From: Anaeromassilibacillus senegalensis
GTDB lineage: Bacteria; Bacillota; Clostridia; Oscillospirales; Acutalibacteraceae
Direction of reading: 5' to 3'
Length of the DNA stretch: 64,000 nucleotides
NCBI RefSeq assembly: GCF_001261775.1
Contig: NZ_LN868535.1
Coordinates: 418,148-482,147, forward strand
Shown here: positions 1 to 8,106 of the stretch, piece after piece
Layout: the number at the start of each line of letters is the position of its first letter
Position numbering within the stretch: position 1 is the first letter of the stretch
Program-made: the position numbers and the translations under genes
Notes under the pieces: generated by a model
Databases searched by the model: none
Told to the model about the DNA's origin: nothing
The model's input: the letters and a program-made list of their open reading frames with translations, nothing else

Positions 1-1
1 C

Positions 2-106
2 TTGGTGACGCTGGCAGCATTTTACCAGACCAGCACGGACGATCTGCTGGGCGTTTCTCCCGTGTCCTCCAGAAGAAAAAAACTGTTCGAGCAATTGCGG
101 AAATAG
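2..106 (+). CDS. XRE-family HTH regulator, 3' end only
   Basis: The second reading frame is open from the window edge to a TAG stop at 104-106 and encodes 34 residues beginning LVTLAAFYQTSTDDLLGVSP. This matches the end of the XRE/Cro-type helix-turn-helix domain, where the last helices read roughly LxxLAxxFxVSxDxLLG, followed by a short basic tail (SSRRKKLFEQLRK). The DNA-binding helices lie outside the window, so its target cannot be judged. It points towards the glycosidase-like gene at 244, 137 bases downstream, but nothing shows that it regulates it. Confidence 0.6.
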   Translation: MVTLAAFYQTSTDDLLGVSPVSSRRKKLFEQLRK

Positions 107-243
107 GGTATGCCCGGCATCTTCATTATACCCATCTGGAAAATTTTAGCAATTTGTTTTTATGGTTTCATACCGCCCCGCAGGAATGGTAAGGTATAAG
201 GGAACGAATCCCACAACAATACAAACAGACAGGAAGATGCTTT

Positions 244-3165
244 ATGAAACACAACCGTTCCCGCTTGCAAGCCTTTTTAAGCCTGGTTCTTTCCCTGTCC
301 CTGCTGCTGCCCGCGGCGGCAGGCCCGCTGGCGATGGCGGAGACCGCACCGGAGATTGAACCGGCGCCCGTTGCATCTGTCAAAATCGCGCTCACCCCGG
401 ACCAGATCACCGACGAATCCATCGCGTTTATCGCGGACTCGTACATCACCCCGGCACAGGTTTTGCTGGACGAGCAGGACAAGCTGCCGGACACGCCGGA
501 CGAAAAGTTGCCGGAAGCGCCCACGTCGCGCAACTGGAGCCCGCTGAAAAAGAACGACTACTGCCCGATCTCCTGTTACATCGATCTGGGCGCGTACTAC
601 TTCATCACGGACATTGGCCTGTTCGACAACAATGGTTCGTGCGACGTGACGTTCCGCACGGGCGAACCGTTCCAGTGGGAGGACGCATTCACCGTGACAA
701 CCAACATGTATCGGGCGTGGCGCGTGTTCCCGGTTGAGGCGGAAAGCACCCGCTATGTGCAGATCGAGGCCAACTCCTGCGACGGCGGCATGAACGAACT
801 GGCGCTGTACGGCTACCGCGACGACTCCAAAGAGGTCACGGACGACGGCTATGTTTCGGAGGAAAAGCCCATCACAACGGCGGACGCGGCTTCGGGCGTG
901 AACGCCTTCATCGACGATCCGCTGGACATTTTGCAGACGCTCGGCAACGTGCGCGAGTACCACAATCTGACTTTTACCACCAAGGACGGCCTGAACTACT
1001 TCTCGCCCAGCGCCAACGGCTACTGGGATTTTGACGCGTACTACCGCGACCTGTATGAGCGCGGGGTGGAGGTCATCCCGTGCATTCAGGGAACGGCAGA
1101 CTGGATTCTCGGTGACGGCGGCAAATACGAGAGCAGCAACAACATCCCGATCCCCGCCGGGGCGGACGCGTCGGACCCGCTGTCCTACGAGGCGCACGCC
1201 TCCGTGATGTACCAGTACGCGGCGCGCTACGGCGCGGAGCAGGTGGACGAGAGCACCCTCATTTTGGGTGAAAACCAGGAGCCGAAGACCGGCCTTGGTT
1301 ATTTGCGCATCTATGAGGATTTCAACGAGCAGAACAAGGACTGGGAGGGCAAAGCCAGCTACATGACCCCCTACGAATACGCGGCGATGTGCTCCGCCGA
1401 CTACGACGGGCACGAAAGCGCGCTGGGGGACACCTACGGCATCGCCAACGCGGACCCGGCGGCAAAGCTCGCGATGGGCGGACTGGTCGGCAAAAGCGTG
1501 ATCCCCTATCTGAACGCCATGAAGTTCTGGTTTGAACACAACCGCAGCGACGGCAAATTTGTGCCGGACATCATCAACTTTCACAAATACGTGACGGAGG
1601 ACTGTCCGGAGGAATCGGACTTCAAGCCGTATCTGGAAGAGCTGGCATCGTGGCGCGACGAAAACCTGCCGGACAAGGAGCTGTGGTGCTCCGAATTTAA
1701 CGTCGTCGCGTCGGACAAGGTCAAGGAGAGCGTTTCCAACCGCGAGAACGCGGACTATCTGGAAGCGCGCGGCAGCCGGTTGACCCGCGCCTATTTACTG
1801 GCACTTTCCGCGGGCATCGACAAGCTTTCCATGTTCATGAGCCGCGACACGAGCTGGGGCGTCTACGCCGACGATGGCCTGGTGACGGAGAAGGGCGCGT
1901 GGGTGAAAAAGCCCGCGTGGTACTACGTGTCCACCATGAAGGACGCGCTGACCAACATGGTCTTTGATGAAGTCGTCTGCGAGGACAACAATCTCTATAT
2001 TTACAAATTCCGCGATGCGGACGACTCCTCCAAGGAGGTTTACGCGCTCTGGAGCCCGACCATCGACGGCTCCGCGATCGACGGGTACACGCTCGACGTG
2101 GGCGGCGCGGAGAAAGCCACTTTGACGGAGCTGGAACCCGGCTTCTCCGACGGCGTCAAGCGTCATTTGGACATCACAGACGGCACGGTTTCCGTCGACG
2201 TGAGTGAGCGCCCCATTTTCGTGACGGTCAGCGGGAACGAAGTCCTGCGCCCCGACCCCACGATGCAGAAAATCCCGGTTTCCCCGGAAATGATCGCCAC
2301 CGACGACACATACATGCAGAGCTTCCAGAACCTGTTCGACCAGCAGGACGATGTGCCGCGCGGCCCGACCATGGCGCTGGACAAAAACGTGAAATTTGAA
2401 ACCTCGTTTGGCAACTACCATCATGTTCCTTTTCCGATCAGCGCGACCATCGACCTTGGGGAAGAATACGTGATCACGCACATCGGTTTTTACGACACCT
2501 ACGGCACCGGCAAGATCGAGCTGCTGGAGGGTGAACCGGGCAGCTGGAACGAGGACACGGCGGTTTCCTACGGATTAAGCACCTATATGAGCTGGAAAGT
2601 GCTTGAAACCGACCTACGCACGCGCTACCTTCAAATCAACAAATACGACAACGCGGAGCTGACGCAGATCGGCCTGTTTGGCTACCGTGTGTCCGAGCTG
2701 GACACGGAAACGCCCATCGATACCACGCCGCGGCTGCTGTCGCTCAGTCCGGCGGACATTGCGCCGAACAAGGAGAAATACGCGGACGACGTGCGGAAGT
2801 TCCTTGACGAGCAGGCCCTTGTTCCGGAATTCCCGGACGGAAAGCTGTTGTCCGCGCCCGTCACGCGCCACCAGTCCTACTGGGGCAAAAGCGCCGACTT
2901 CCCGATGACCGGGATCATCGATCTGGGCGGGGAATACGTCATTACGCACATCGCGTTCTACGACACGTTCGACGTGGGGCGGATTGATTTTACCGCCGGA
3001 GACGGTGAGAACTGGGACACGGACCACACGCTGACCAATGGGTTGGGGTATTACCAGCACTGGACGGTGCTGGAAACGAACATGCGCGGCACGCATTTGA
3101 AGGTCGATAAATTTGACAATGCCGTGGTGAATGAAATCGCGGTCTATGGCTACCGCGTAAAATAG
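244..3165 (+). CDS. Secreted glycoside-hydrolase-like protein with three discoidin-like modules
   Basis: A 973-residue protein with a Sec signal peptide (basic MKHNRSR, hydrophobic core, cleavage near AMA at residues 30-32). The start is supported by AGGAAG just upstream. Residues about 45-192, 685-825 and 830-973 are three related modules sharing the pattern IDLG.YxITxIGxxDxxG and ending in GYR, like the F5/8 (discoidin) carbohydrate-binding fold. Between them, residues about 225-680 resemble a TIM-barrel glycosidase of clan GH-A: NEQN at 361-364 gives a candidate acid/base Glu362, and WCSEFN at 481-486 gives a candidate nucleophile Glu484. The modules and the two glutamates are seen; the fold and catalytic roles are inferred, and I cannot assign a GH family or substrate. 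It is probably a secreted or surface enzyme acting on a polysaccharide or glycoprotein. It is a lone gene, followed directly by a strong terminator. Confidence 0.7.
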   Translation: MKHNRSRLQAFLSLVLSLSLLLPAAAGPLAMAETAPEIEPAPVASVKIALTPDQITDESIAFIADSYITPAQVLLDEQDKLPDTPDEKLPEAPTSRNWSPLKKNDYCPISCYIDLGAYYFITDIGLFDNNGSCDVTFRTGEPFQWEDAFTVTTNMYRAWRVFPVEAESTRYVQIEANSCDGGMNELALYGYRDDSKEVTDDGYVSEEKPITTADAASGVNAFIDDPLDILQTLGNVREYHNLTFTTKDGLNYFSPSANGYWDFDAYYRDLYERGVEVIPCIQGTADWILGDGGKYESSNNIPIPAGADASDPLSYEAHASVMYQYAARYGAEQVDESTLILGENQEPKTGLGYLRIYEDFNEQNKDWEGKASYMTPYEYAAMCSADYDGHESALGDTYGIANADPAAKLAMGGLVGKSVIPYLNAMKFWFEHNRSDGKFVPDIINFHKYVTEDCPEESDFKPYLEELASWRDENLPDKELWCSEFNVVASDKVKESVSNRENADYLEARGSRLTRAYLLALSAGIDKLSMFMSRDTSWGVYADDGLVTEKGAWVKKPAWYYVSTMKDALTNMVFDEVVCEDNNLYIYKFRDADDSSKEVYALWSPTIDGSAIDGYTLDVGGAEKATLTELEPGFSDGVKRHLDITDGTVSVDVSERPIFVTVSGNEVLRPDPTMQKIPVSPEMIATDDTYMQSFQNLFDQQDDVPRGPTMALDKNVKFETSFGNYHHVPFPISATIDLGEEYVITHIGFYDTYGTGKIELLEGEPGSWNEDTAVSYGLSTYMSWKVLETDLRTRYLQINKYDNAELTQIGLFGYRVSELDTETPIDTTPRLLSLSPADIAPNKEKYADDVRKFLDEQALVPEFPDGKLLSAPVTRHQSYWGKSADFPMTGIIDLGGEYVITHIAFYDTFDVGRIDFTAGDGENWDTDHTLTNGLGYYQHWTVLETNMRGTHLKVDKFDNAVVNEIAVYGYRVK

Positions 3166-3171
3166 TGGAAA

Positions 3172-3202
3172 GAGGGGCGTGTTGCAGAACCGCCCCTCTT
3201 TT
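3172..3202 (+). terminator. Rho-independent terminator of the glycosidase-like gene
   Basis: GAGGGGCG at 3172-3179 pairs with CGCCCCTC at 3191-3198 around an 11-base loop and is followed by TTTT. It starts 7 bases after the stop codon. Confidence 0.8.
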
Positions 3203-3203
3203 C

Positions 3204-3800
3204 ATTTACCTCACAGGTAATAGTTAAAACCTGTTTCCCCACCTTTTAGAAAGGTGGGACCTGCGGTCAGCTCGCGCCTACGGCGAGGATCATTTTTTAC
3301 CTGACAGGTAATGATTAAAATGCGTTTTTCCGCTTTTCTAAAAAGCGGCGGGATCAAAGGGCAGAGCCCTTTGCCGTTCTCCGCAGAGAACGGAACTCTC
3401 TTCCTGAGAAGAGCGAGTGGGAACGAGTGATATGGTTCTTTGAGAGACATTAAGCTGCCTCTGGGGCTTTTCTGTGGTTCCCCGGCTTCCGCCGGGGATG
3501 TACGTCGCTTTGAAAAGCGACGGCAAAGACTTTTTACTTTCAAAAAGTAAAACAAATTTTTATCTAATAATTTTCACATTATAGGAACAATGTGGTTCTT
3601 TGCTTTAGAACGCAAAAGCAACTTTGTTGCGAGCAATGTTTCTGTCAAAGCTTTTATTCTGTTTCATGTACAGCTCGTTTCATAAGAAGTTTATATTTAC
3701 GTGTTTAAACTGGGCAAAACGATTAATTGCGCGTGCAATCATATACCCTTTTCCGCTTTTGAAAAAGCGGGAGAAAACCGCTGGTTGCCCTCATGCAGGG
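3204..3800 (+). repeat. Dispersed hairpin-chain repeat, copy 1, 5' part
   Basis: Noncoding. At least eight short inverted repeats follow each other: 3238-3258 (CCCACCTTT arms), 3330-3348 (CCGCTTTT), 3356-3372 (AAAGGGC), 3376-3391 (GTTCTC), 3398-3413 (CTCTTC), 3480-3497 (CCCCGGC), 3504-3521 (GTCGCTTT) and about 3530-3552 (TTTTACTTT). The same units recur in the same order near 38.3-39.2, 45.8-46.2, 50.8-51.1, 56.4-56.8 and partly 59.2-59.5 kb. An IS3-family element has inserted at 3801; the repeat continues at 5079. Short ORFs inside it are not conserved as frames between copies. Confidence 0.8.
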
Positions 3801-3818
3801 TGATGTGAACCCAAAAGA

Positions 3819-4760
3819 TTAGACAGCAAAGTACGCAGAAATTATATCGGAAAAACGAGAACGAAACGAACAAGGACTAAGCCCCCGAAGCCGAAGTTTT
3901 ATGCGGTCATGGTTATAATAATCGATATAGCATTCCAATTCAGAAACAAACTGTGAAACACTTTGAAAGGTATTTGTGGACCAGAGTTCTGACTTCAAAA
4001 CACTAAAGAAGTTTTCAGCCATTGCATTGTCCAAACAGTTTCCCTTGCGTGACATGCTCCGCCGAATCCCCTTGTCCCGCAGCATCTGATCATATGACCG
4101 CATCTGGTACTGCCATCCCTGGTCCGAATGAAGAATTAAATTCGTGTTGTCTGGAGTTTTAGAAAAAGCTTTCTCCAGATTCCGGGTAACTAATTTGAAA
4201 TCTGGATTGGCACCAATGTTATAGGCAACCACTTCATCATTAAAAAGATCCAGGATTACAGAAAGGAATATTTTTTCTGAACCCAACCGGAATTCTGTTA
4301 CATCCGTTACCCATTTCTGGTTTGGACGGAATGCAACGAAGTTCCTTTGCAACAGGTTGGGTGAGAACGACCCCACGCATCCATGAAACGCCTTGTAACG
4401 CTTTGTTCGGACTTTACAGGTTAAATCCATCTCTTTCATCAGCTTGCGGACCGTTTTGTGGTTTAGACGCCAACCTTGACTGCGCAATTCCACTGTTGTC
4501 CTGCGGTATCCGTAACGGCCCTTGTGCTTTTGACATATGAAACCGATGGCTTCCCGGGCATCTGCATATTTATCTGCTCTTTTCATCGCTTTTGTTTGAT
4601 AGTAGAATGTGCTGCGGGCAATCCCTGCGATGCTCAGCAAATCTGACAGCTTGTATGTTTGCCTCAGTTCATGGATTATTCTGATTTTTTCGTTCGCTTT
4701 TGCCTCTCCTGAACCAAGGCCTGCAATTTTTTTAAATATGCATTCTCCATTTCCAGCCAT
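3819..4760 (-). CDS. IS3-family transposase OrfB (DDE integrase core)
   Basis: 313 residues. The N-terminal half carries the HTH_21-type segment (KHKGRYGYRR...LNHKTVRKLMKEMDL) found in IS3 OrfB proteins. The rve/DDE core follows: first Asp in WVTDVTEF, second Asp in LHSDQGWQY, Glu in NFFSVLKSE, so the catalytic triad is present. It overlaps OrfA by about 85 bases in the -1 frame. Expression is probably as an OrfAB fusion by -1 slippage on the A7 run at complement 4727-4733; the ATG at 4760 may also give free OrfB. Acts on the IS ends to catalyse copy-paste transposition (family knowledge). Confidence 0.93.
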   Translation of the reverse strand: MAGNGECIFKKIAGLGSGEAKANEKIRIIHELRQTYKLSDLLSIAGIARSTFYYQTKAMKRADKYADAREAIGFICQKHKGRYGYRRTTVELRSQGWRLNHKTVRKLMKEMDLTCKVRTKRYKAFHGCVGSFSPNLLQRNFVAFRPNQKWVTDVTEFRLGSEKIFLSVILDLFNDEVVAYNIGANPDFKLVTRNLEKAFSKTPDNTNLILHSDQGWQYQMRSYDQMLRDKGIRRSMSRKGNCLDNAMAENFFSVLKSELWSTNTFQSVSQFVSELECYIDYYNHDRIKLRLRGLSPCSFRSRFSDIISAYFAV

Positions 4761-5032
4761 TCTACCCGTTTTTCCAGATCTTCCTTTTCTTTTTCTGTCA
4801 GCTGCCTCCTCCGTCCTTCCGGATTTCCTCCCCGACGGTCCTTATACAGACCTTCATATCCTTCTTTTTCATAAATCTTTTCCCATTTTCTCACGACTGA
4901 ACTGCACTTTATTCCATATCTTTTCGCTGCTTCCCGCTGACTCATGTGCTCTTTATGCATGCTTTCCAATACTTCCTGTTTGAATGCCCCACTGTACTTT
5001 CGATATGTCTTTTTTTCTTCCATATCGTTCAC
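4676..5032 (-). CDS. IS3-family transposase OrfA (HTH, coiled coil)
   Basis: 118 residues. A helix-turn-helix segment (residues about 12-55, EVLESMHKEHMSQREAAKRYGIKCSSVVRKW) should recognise the terminal inverted repeats. A Leu/Glu/Lys-rich helix (KEDLEKRVEWLEMENAYLKKLQAL) follows and is likely the dimerisation zipper known in IS3 OrfA proteins. The slippery A AAA AAA lies near the end of the ORF at the codons for LKK, so a -1 shift there would fuse it to the DDE domain. The start lies about 45 bases inside the right end of the element. Confidence 0.92.
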   Translation of the reverse strand: MNDMEEKKTYRKYSGAFKQEVLESMHKEHMSQREAAKRYGIKCSSVVRKWEKIYEKEGYEGLYKDRRGGNPEGRRRQLTEKEKEDLEKRVEWLEMENAYLKKLQALVQERQKRTKKSE

Positions 5033-5078
5033 CCCTTCTTATTTTACCACTTTTGTCCAACTTTTGGGGTGCATTGCA

Positions 5079-5560
5079 GGGCGGCACTTACTTTTCGTCT
5101 TGCCACAAAAGTAAGCAAAAGCACGCGTAGGGGGGCGCGAGAGCTGGGCTCCGGATGAGTTCGACTCACGCCCCCCTACACCCCCGGTATCCTCATATAC
5201 CTGAATAGCTCAGGGAGAGCCGTGTGCTTTTCATTGCCGGGGGAGCTTTGGCTTTCTGCTTTTGCTTTAGCCTTACTGTGGTTGTCGGCTGAGATGTCAC
5301 ACGGGAGCTGGTACTTTCCGTCGCGGGCATCCGTGGATCTGTGCTTGAATAGGCGTCCGCCCGCGCCGTCCCGACCGGAGGTCAGCCCCCCTACACCCCC
5401 GGTATCCTCATATACCTGAATCACTCAGGGAGGGCGGCGTGCTTTTCATTGCCGGGGGAGCTTTGGCTTTCTGCTTTTGCTTTAGCCTTACTGTGGTTGT
5501 CGGTCAGGTTTGCTTTTTACGGTTTCCTGCGTTTGCCAGCTAAAACTTATTATTTATAAG
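5079..5560 (+). repeat. Dispersed repeat copy 1, 3' GC-rich tail with internal tandem duplication
   Basis: Continuation of copy 1 after the IS. It holds a long inverted pair (GTAGGGGGGCGCGAG about 5127-5141 and CTCACGCCCCCCTAC about 5164-5178), then CACCCCCGGTATCCTCATATACCTGAAT and a CATTGCCGGGGGAGC segment. About 215 bases later the CCCCCCTACACCCCC-to-TGTGGTTGTCGG block is repeated (first copy from 5171, second from 5386). The same tail is found in copies 2, 5, 6 and 7. No gene. Confidence 0.75.
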
Positions 5561-5663
5561 GACGTTGTCAGGTAAAATCCTTTATACTCTTTATATCATC
5601 CGGCTTTGGAGAAACCCGCCGTCAGGCGGCAACACTTTTGCATCAGGAAGGCAGGGAAATACC

Positions 5664-6077
5664 ATGTATGAAAGAATGCTGGACAAGCAGACCGTTCCAA
5701 CCGTCGAGGAGATGACGGCCTTTTGCGGGGAGACCGCGCCGCTGTTCGCGCAGCTCAACGAGTGGCTGTCGCAAACCTGCGGCACTGAGACAAGCGTCGT
5801 ATTTCCCTACGGCAACCAGTACGGGTGGGGCATTGCGCACCGGAAAAAGAAAAAACTGTGCTGCAACATCTTTGCGGAAAACAACGCGTTTACCGTGATG
5901 CTGCGCTTGTCGGACGCGCAGTTTGCGTCCGTCTACGGGCAGGTGCGGGACGGCACGCGGGAACTCATCGACGGGCGGTATCCCTGCGGCGACGGCGGGT
6001 GGATTCATTACCGCGTGACCGGCAGGGAAGAGCTGGACGACGTTCAAACTCTGCTGGCGGTCAAGTACGCCATCTGA
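5664..6077 (+). CDS. DUF3788-family protein
   Basis: 137 residues starting MYERMLDK, with an AGGCAGGGA ribosome-binding sequence ahead of the ATG at 5664. The frame stays open further upstream but that part falls in promoter-like, repeat-adjacent DNA. The length and the pattern (PTVEEMTAFCGE...LFxQLNEWL..., YGWGIAHRKKKKLCCNIFAENNAFTVMLRLSDAQF, and a DGGWIHYRV...LDDVQTLLAVKYAI end) match the cytosolic DUF3788 family, whose biochemical function is unknown. It is a single gene, convergent with the TIGR04076 gene. Confidence 0.75.
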   Translation: MYERMLDKQTVPTVEEMTAFCGETAPLFAQLNEWLSQTCGTETSVVFPYGNQYGWGIAHRKKKKLCCNIFAENNAFTVMLRLSDAQFASVYGQVRDGTRELIDGRYPCGDGGWIHYRVTGREELDDVQTLLAVKYAI

Positions 6078-6109
6078 GCCGCCGTTTCTTCCGATTGAAA
6101 CCGGGCTGG

Positions 6110-6361
6110 TTATTCCTCCGTTACTTCCCCGTGGATACAGACACGCCCGCCGTCCGGGCACTTTGCGTCAAATTGCTTTGCGCGTTCCGTCCCGTAGTCG
6201 AGGTCCGCGCCGTTTTGCAGGGCGTACATCAGCGGATAAATGGTATTCCACAGCTCATGGCACAGGGGCGGACAGAGTTCCTTTACGAAAAACACGTCCC
6301 CTTTTTGATGGTATCCGCACCTGCATGCGCTGTCCGTTATGGTCAATTTCACGGTCGCCAT
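6110..6361 (-). CDS. TIGR04076-family small protein
   Basis: 83 residues, soluble and cysteine-rich. The start MATVKLTITDS is followed by CRCGYHQKGDVF, a central LCHELWNTIYPLMYALQNGADLDYG, and an end CPDGGRVCIHGEV. This is the layout of the TIGR04076 family (function unknown; the cysteines may bind metal). The ATG directly abuts the TGA of the acetyltransferase gene (TGAATG), so the two form an operon with probable translational coupling. A longer paralogue lies at 43953-44297. Confidence 0.7.
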   Translation of the reverse strand: MATVKLTITDSACRCGYHQKGDVFFVKELCPPLCHELWNTIYPLMYALQNGADLDYGTERAKQFDAKCPDGGRVCIHGEVTEE

Positions 6362-7024
6362 TCAGGATTCCTCCATCTGCGGCAATTTGATAACGCCGGT
6401 CAGCTCCCTGATCTGCTGACGCAACGCGTTGTAAAATTGCGAAATATGGGCTCCGTCCACCAACGCGTGGTTGCACAGCACGGATACGGGAAGCAGCCGT
6501 TTGGAATCCTGTTCAAAAAATGCGCCCCATGTGATCCTCGGGTTGCTGTCCGCCGGCATGGGGACCGGCTGTACCAGCGAGGTATAGGAGAGCCAGGGCA
6601 GAGTGGATATAAAGATCAGCTCGTTTCCGTCGTCCTGATCCTGTACGCTCCTATCCCGTTTGGCTTCCTCCTGCGACCGGACGGCATCGGGCAGATACGC
6701 GCGGAATGGCAGGTCGCAGTTAAGCGTACAGTAACAATAGGTTCCATCGTCCAGCGCAACGGTGTGCGACGTTTTACAATGATCATATTCTACGATCCCG
6801 TCGCCTGAAATCCGCTGCCGAAACTCCGGAACCTGATTCGCCGCACGCGCAACACAGTAAAGAAAGGTCAGGAAAAAGGGAAGCTTTTGCGCCTTGACCA
6901 CGGCATACAGTTCTGTGATTTCCACATTGACACTTACCCCCACATACGGGTAGGCCAGGTTTTTAAAATATTGAAAATGGTCTTTTCTTTTGTACGCATC
7001 CATGTCGATATTGTGATAACACAT
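6362..7024 (-). CDS. Chloramphenicol acetyltransferase (CatA)-like protein
   Basis: 220 residues from the ATG at 7024, which has AGGAGG 9 bases upstream; the frame extends further but into the promoter. Length and pattern fit the trimeric CatA superfamily: an N-terminal W/F-x-R-K..HF-like region (YKRKDHFQYF), then SVNVEITELYAVVKAQKLPFFLTFLYCVARAANQVPEFRQRI, and near the C-terminus the catalytic NHALVDGAH with His186 and Asp190 (HxxxDG). Family members transfer acetyl from acetyl-CoA to chloramphenicol or another acceptor. Divergent chromosomal members often have no proven drug activity, so resistance is a possibility, not a conclusion. It is the first gene of an operon with the TIGR04076 gene and is driven by a clear sigma-A promoter. 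Confidence 0.8.
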   Translation of the reverse strand: MCYHNIDMDAYKRKDHFQYFKNLAYPYVGVSVNVEITELYAVVKAQKLPFFLTFLYCVARAANQVPEFRQRISGDGIVEYDHCKTSHTVALDDGTYCYCTLNCDLPFRAYLPDAVRSQEEAKRDRSVQDQDDGNELIFISTLPWLSYTSLVQPVPMPADSNPRITWGAFFEQDSKRLLPVSVLCNHALVDGAHISQFYNALRQQIRELTGVIKLPQMEES

Positions 7025-7094
7025 ATGCAAATTCCTCCTGCTCTGCGGTTGGACGCCGTATATTGTCCTGACGCGGACACGTCCTGTTTCTGAC

Positions 7095-7123
7095 AGTGTA
7101 GAGGATTCCACACGGCTTGTCAA
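7095..7123 (-). promoter_or_regulatory. Sigma-A promoter of the catA-like operon
   Basis: On the minus strand, TTGACA (7123-7118), a 17-bp spacer and TACACT (7100-7095), about 70 bases ahead of the start codon. Confidence 0.7.
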
Positions 7124-7175
7124 TGCGTCGTTTTTCTATGTATCAACGCTGGATTTCAGCCCGGAATCCAGCGCG

Positions 7176-7233
7176 CGTATCCTTTAAAAACAAAGAATAA
7201 CGGCTTGCCTCTTACCCAGGCAAGCCGTTATTC
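7176..7233 (-). terminator. Terminator overlapping the XRE stop codon
   Basis: A perfect 16-bp stem, 7195-7210 with 7218-7233, around a 7-base loop. On the minus strand it is followed by CTTTGTTTTTAAAGG. The stem includes the stop codon (7228-7230) of the HTH gene. Confidence 0.75.
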
Positions 7234-7515
7234 TTCCCGCAACATGGAGATGTGGTTTTTGATCAATTCGACCTTCCGTTCCGATAAGCCGCTGACGTCC
7301 ACCGTCTTTTCACTCACGTCATAGAACCTGGAAACAGGTACGTGAAAAAAACCCGCCAGCCTCACTAAATTTTGCGGCGAGATATTTGTTCTTTGGCTTT
7401 CGTAATTTGCAATGGTCGACTGCGGTATCCCCACCGCTTCGGCTAAGTCTTTCTGGGAAAGCTGCCGCGCTGTCCTTAATTCATATAAGGCTTGGCTGAA
7501 TGTTGGATAGATCAT
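7228..7515 (-). CDS. XRE-family HTH transcriptional regulator
   Basis: 95 residues with a full Cro/C1-type HTH at residues about 8-62: LYELRTARQLSQKDLAEAVGIPQSTIANYESQRTNISPQNLVRLAGFFHVPVSRFYDV. The last 30 residues (SGLSERKVELIKNHISMLREE) may be a small dimerisation helix. GGAGAAGAG precedes the ATG. It lies upstream of the catA-like operon on the same strand but is separated from it by its own terminator and the operon's promoter, so it could regulate the operon only in trans. Confidence 0.85.
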   Translation of the reverse strand: MIYPTFSQALYELRTARQLSQKDLAEAVGIPQSTIANYESQRTNISPQNLVRLAGFFHVPVSRFYDVSEKTVDVSGLSERKVELIKNHISMLREE

Positions 7516-7699
7516 TGACGCTCACTCTTCTCCAACATCAATTCTACAGAAAATCTTAACCGAAGTGCGGATAATTTTATGCTTAGATTGGAGTATTTTG
7601 GCATTTTTCTTGAATTTTAAATATTTTTAGAATAAGATAAGTCTGCTTCTCATTGAAATTGCCTTTATTTAAGTATCGCCAATGTGAGAGGGGGCCGCT

Positions 7700-7954
7700 T
7701 TGTTGAAGCTTCTCATGCAGATCGAAAATATCAAAGAAGAGATGGACCGGCTGACAACCTGCATCCTGAAACAGCAGAAACCCCTGTACACCAGCAGGCA
7801 CTATCAAAAGCTCCTGCGGCTCAGCCGGCGGCTGGACATGTACTATAAGGAGCTTTCCCTGATCAATCCGGAGCTGTATTTTCGGATCATGGAAGCCAAC
7901 GTGACAAGGAGCGACATCGTCCAGCAGGTCGCAAAGGAGAGACAGTCCAAATAA
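7700..7954 (+). CDS. Spo0E-like small protein (possible aspartyl-phosphate phosphatase)
   Basis: 84 residues from TTG at 7700 with GAGAGGGGG upstream; a second TTG at 7703 is possible. The pattern IENIKEEMDRL...KLLRLSRRLDMYYKEL resembles the short helical-hairpin Spo0E family, whose signature SQELD appears here as SRRLD. Spo0E proteins dephosphorylate Spo0A~P and so delay sporulation. The glutamate of the signature is missing and the protein is about 25 residues longer than usual, so function is uncertain. It lies just upstream of the collagen-like spore-surface genes but ends in its own terminator. Confidence 0.5.
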   Translation: MLKLLMQIENIKEEMDRLTTCILKQQKPLYTSRHYQKLLRLSRRLDMYYKELSLINPELYFRIMEANVTRSDIVQQVAKERQSK

Positions 7955-7968
7955 CACACTGAACGCCA

Positions 7969-8009
7969 GCGCGCGGCCCACGGAGCAACCGGGGCCGCGC
8001 GCGCTTTTT
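7969..8009 (+). terminator. Terminator of the Spo0E-like gene
   Basis: GCGCGCGGCCC at 7969-7979 pairs with GGGCCGCGCGC at 7992-8002, followed after two bases by TTTTT. Confidence 0.8.
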
Positions 8010-8047
8010 CGCGCCGGACAGAGATGAAACCCGGGTGGCGGGTTCCT

Positions 8048-8106
8048 CCCTTTTGCATATTTTGATAGCAAGGACATTCATGTCCTCAGATAGGGAGGCT
8101 TTTGCC
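8048..8106 (+). promoter_or_regulatory. Conserved upstream element of collagen-like gene 1
   Basis: The 60 bases ahead of the two collagen-like genes (8048-8106 and 9330-9389) align closely: CTCCCTTT, GCATATTnTGATA, AAGGACA, and AGGGAGG then TTTTGC before the start. The CATATTnT hexamer region resembles the -10 element of mother-cell sigma factors (sigma E/K). A matching -35 was not obvious. This suggests shared control, probably during sporulation. Confidence 0.45.

Larger units (their letters stand above)
3801..5078 (-). mobile_element. Intact IS3-family insertion sequence
   Basis: 1278 bp. The ends are imperfect inverted repeats of about 25 bp: the left end begins TGATGTGAACCC and the right end, read inward, begins TGCAATGCACCCC; both continue into AAAAG and GACA. 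The flanks are GGG at 3798-3800 and GGG at 5079-5081, a 3-bp target duplication typical of IS3-family elements. Removing the IS and one GGG restores CATGCAGGGCGGCAC, which matches other copies of the dispersed repeat. Two overlapping ORFs on the minus strand encode OrfA and OrfB. The frames, ends and DDE residues all look intact, so it is probably active or recently arrived. Confidence 0.92.

Noticed and set aside
277-1584. Long antisense ORF opposite the glycosidase-like gene
   Set aside because: It is a shadow of GC-rich codons: no ribosome site, Val/Arg/His-rich composition and no family resemblance. The same applies to long opposite-strand frames over the NhaC, M60 protease, GldG, gyrA, gyrB, kinase and GGDEF genes.
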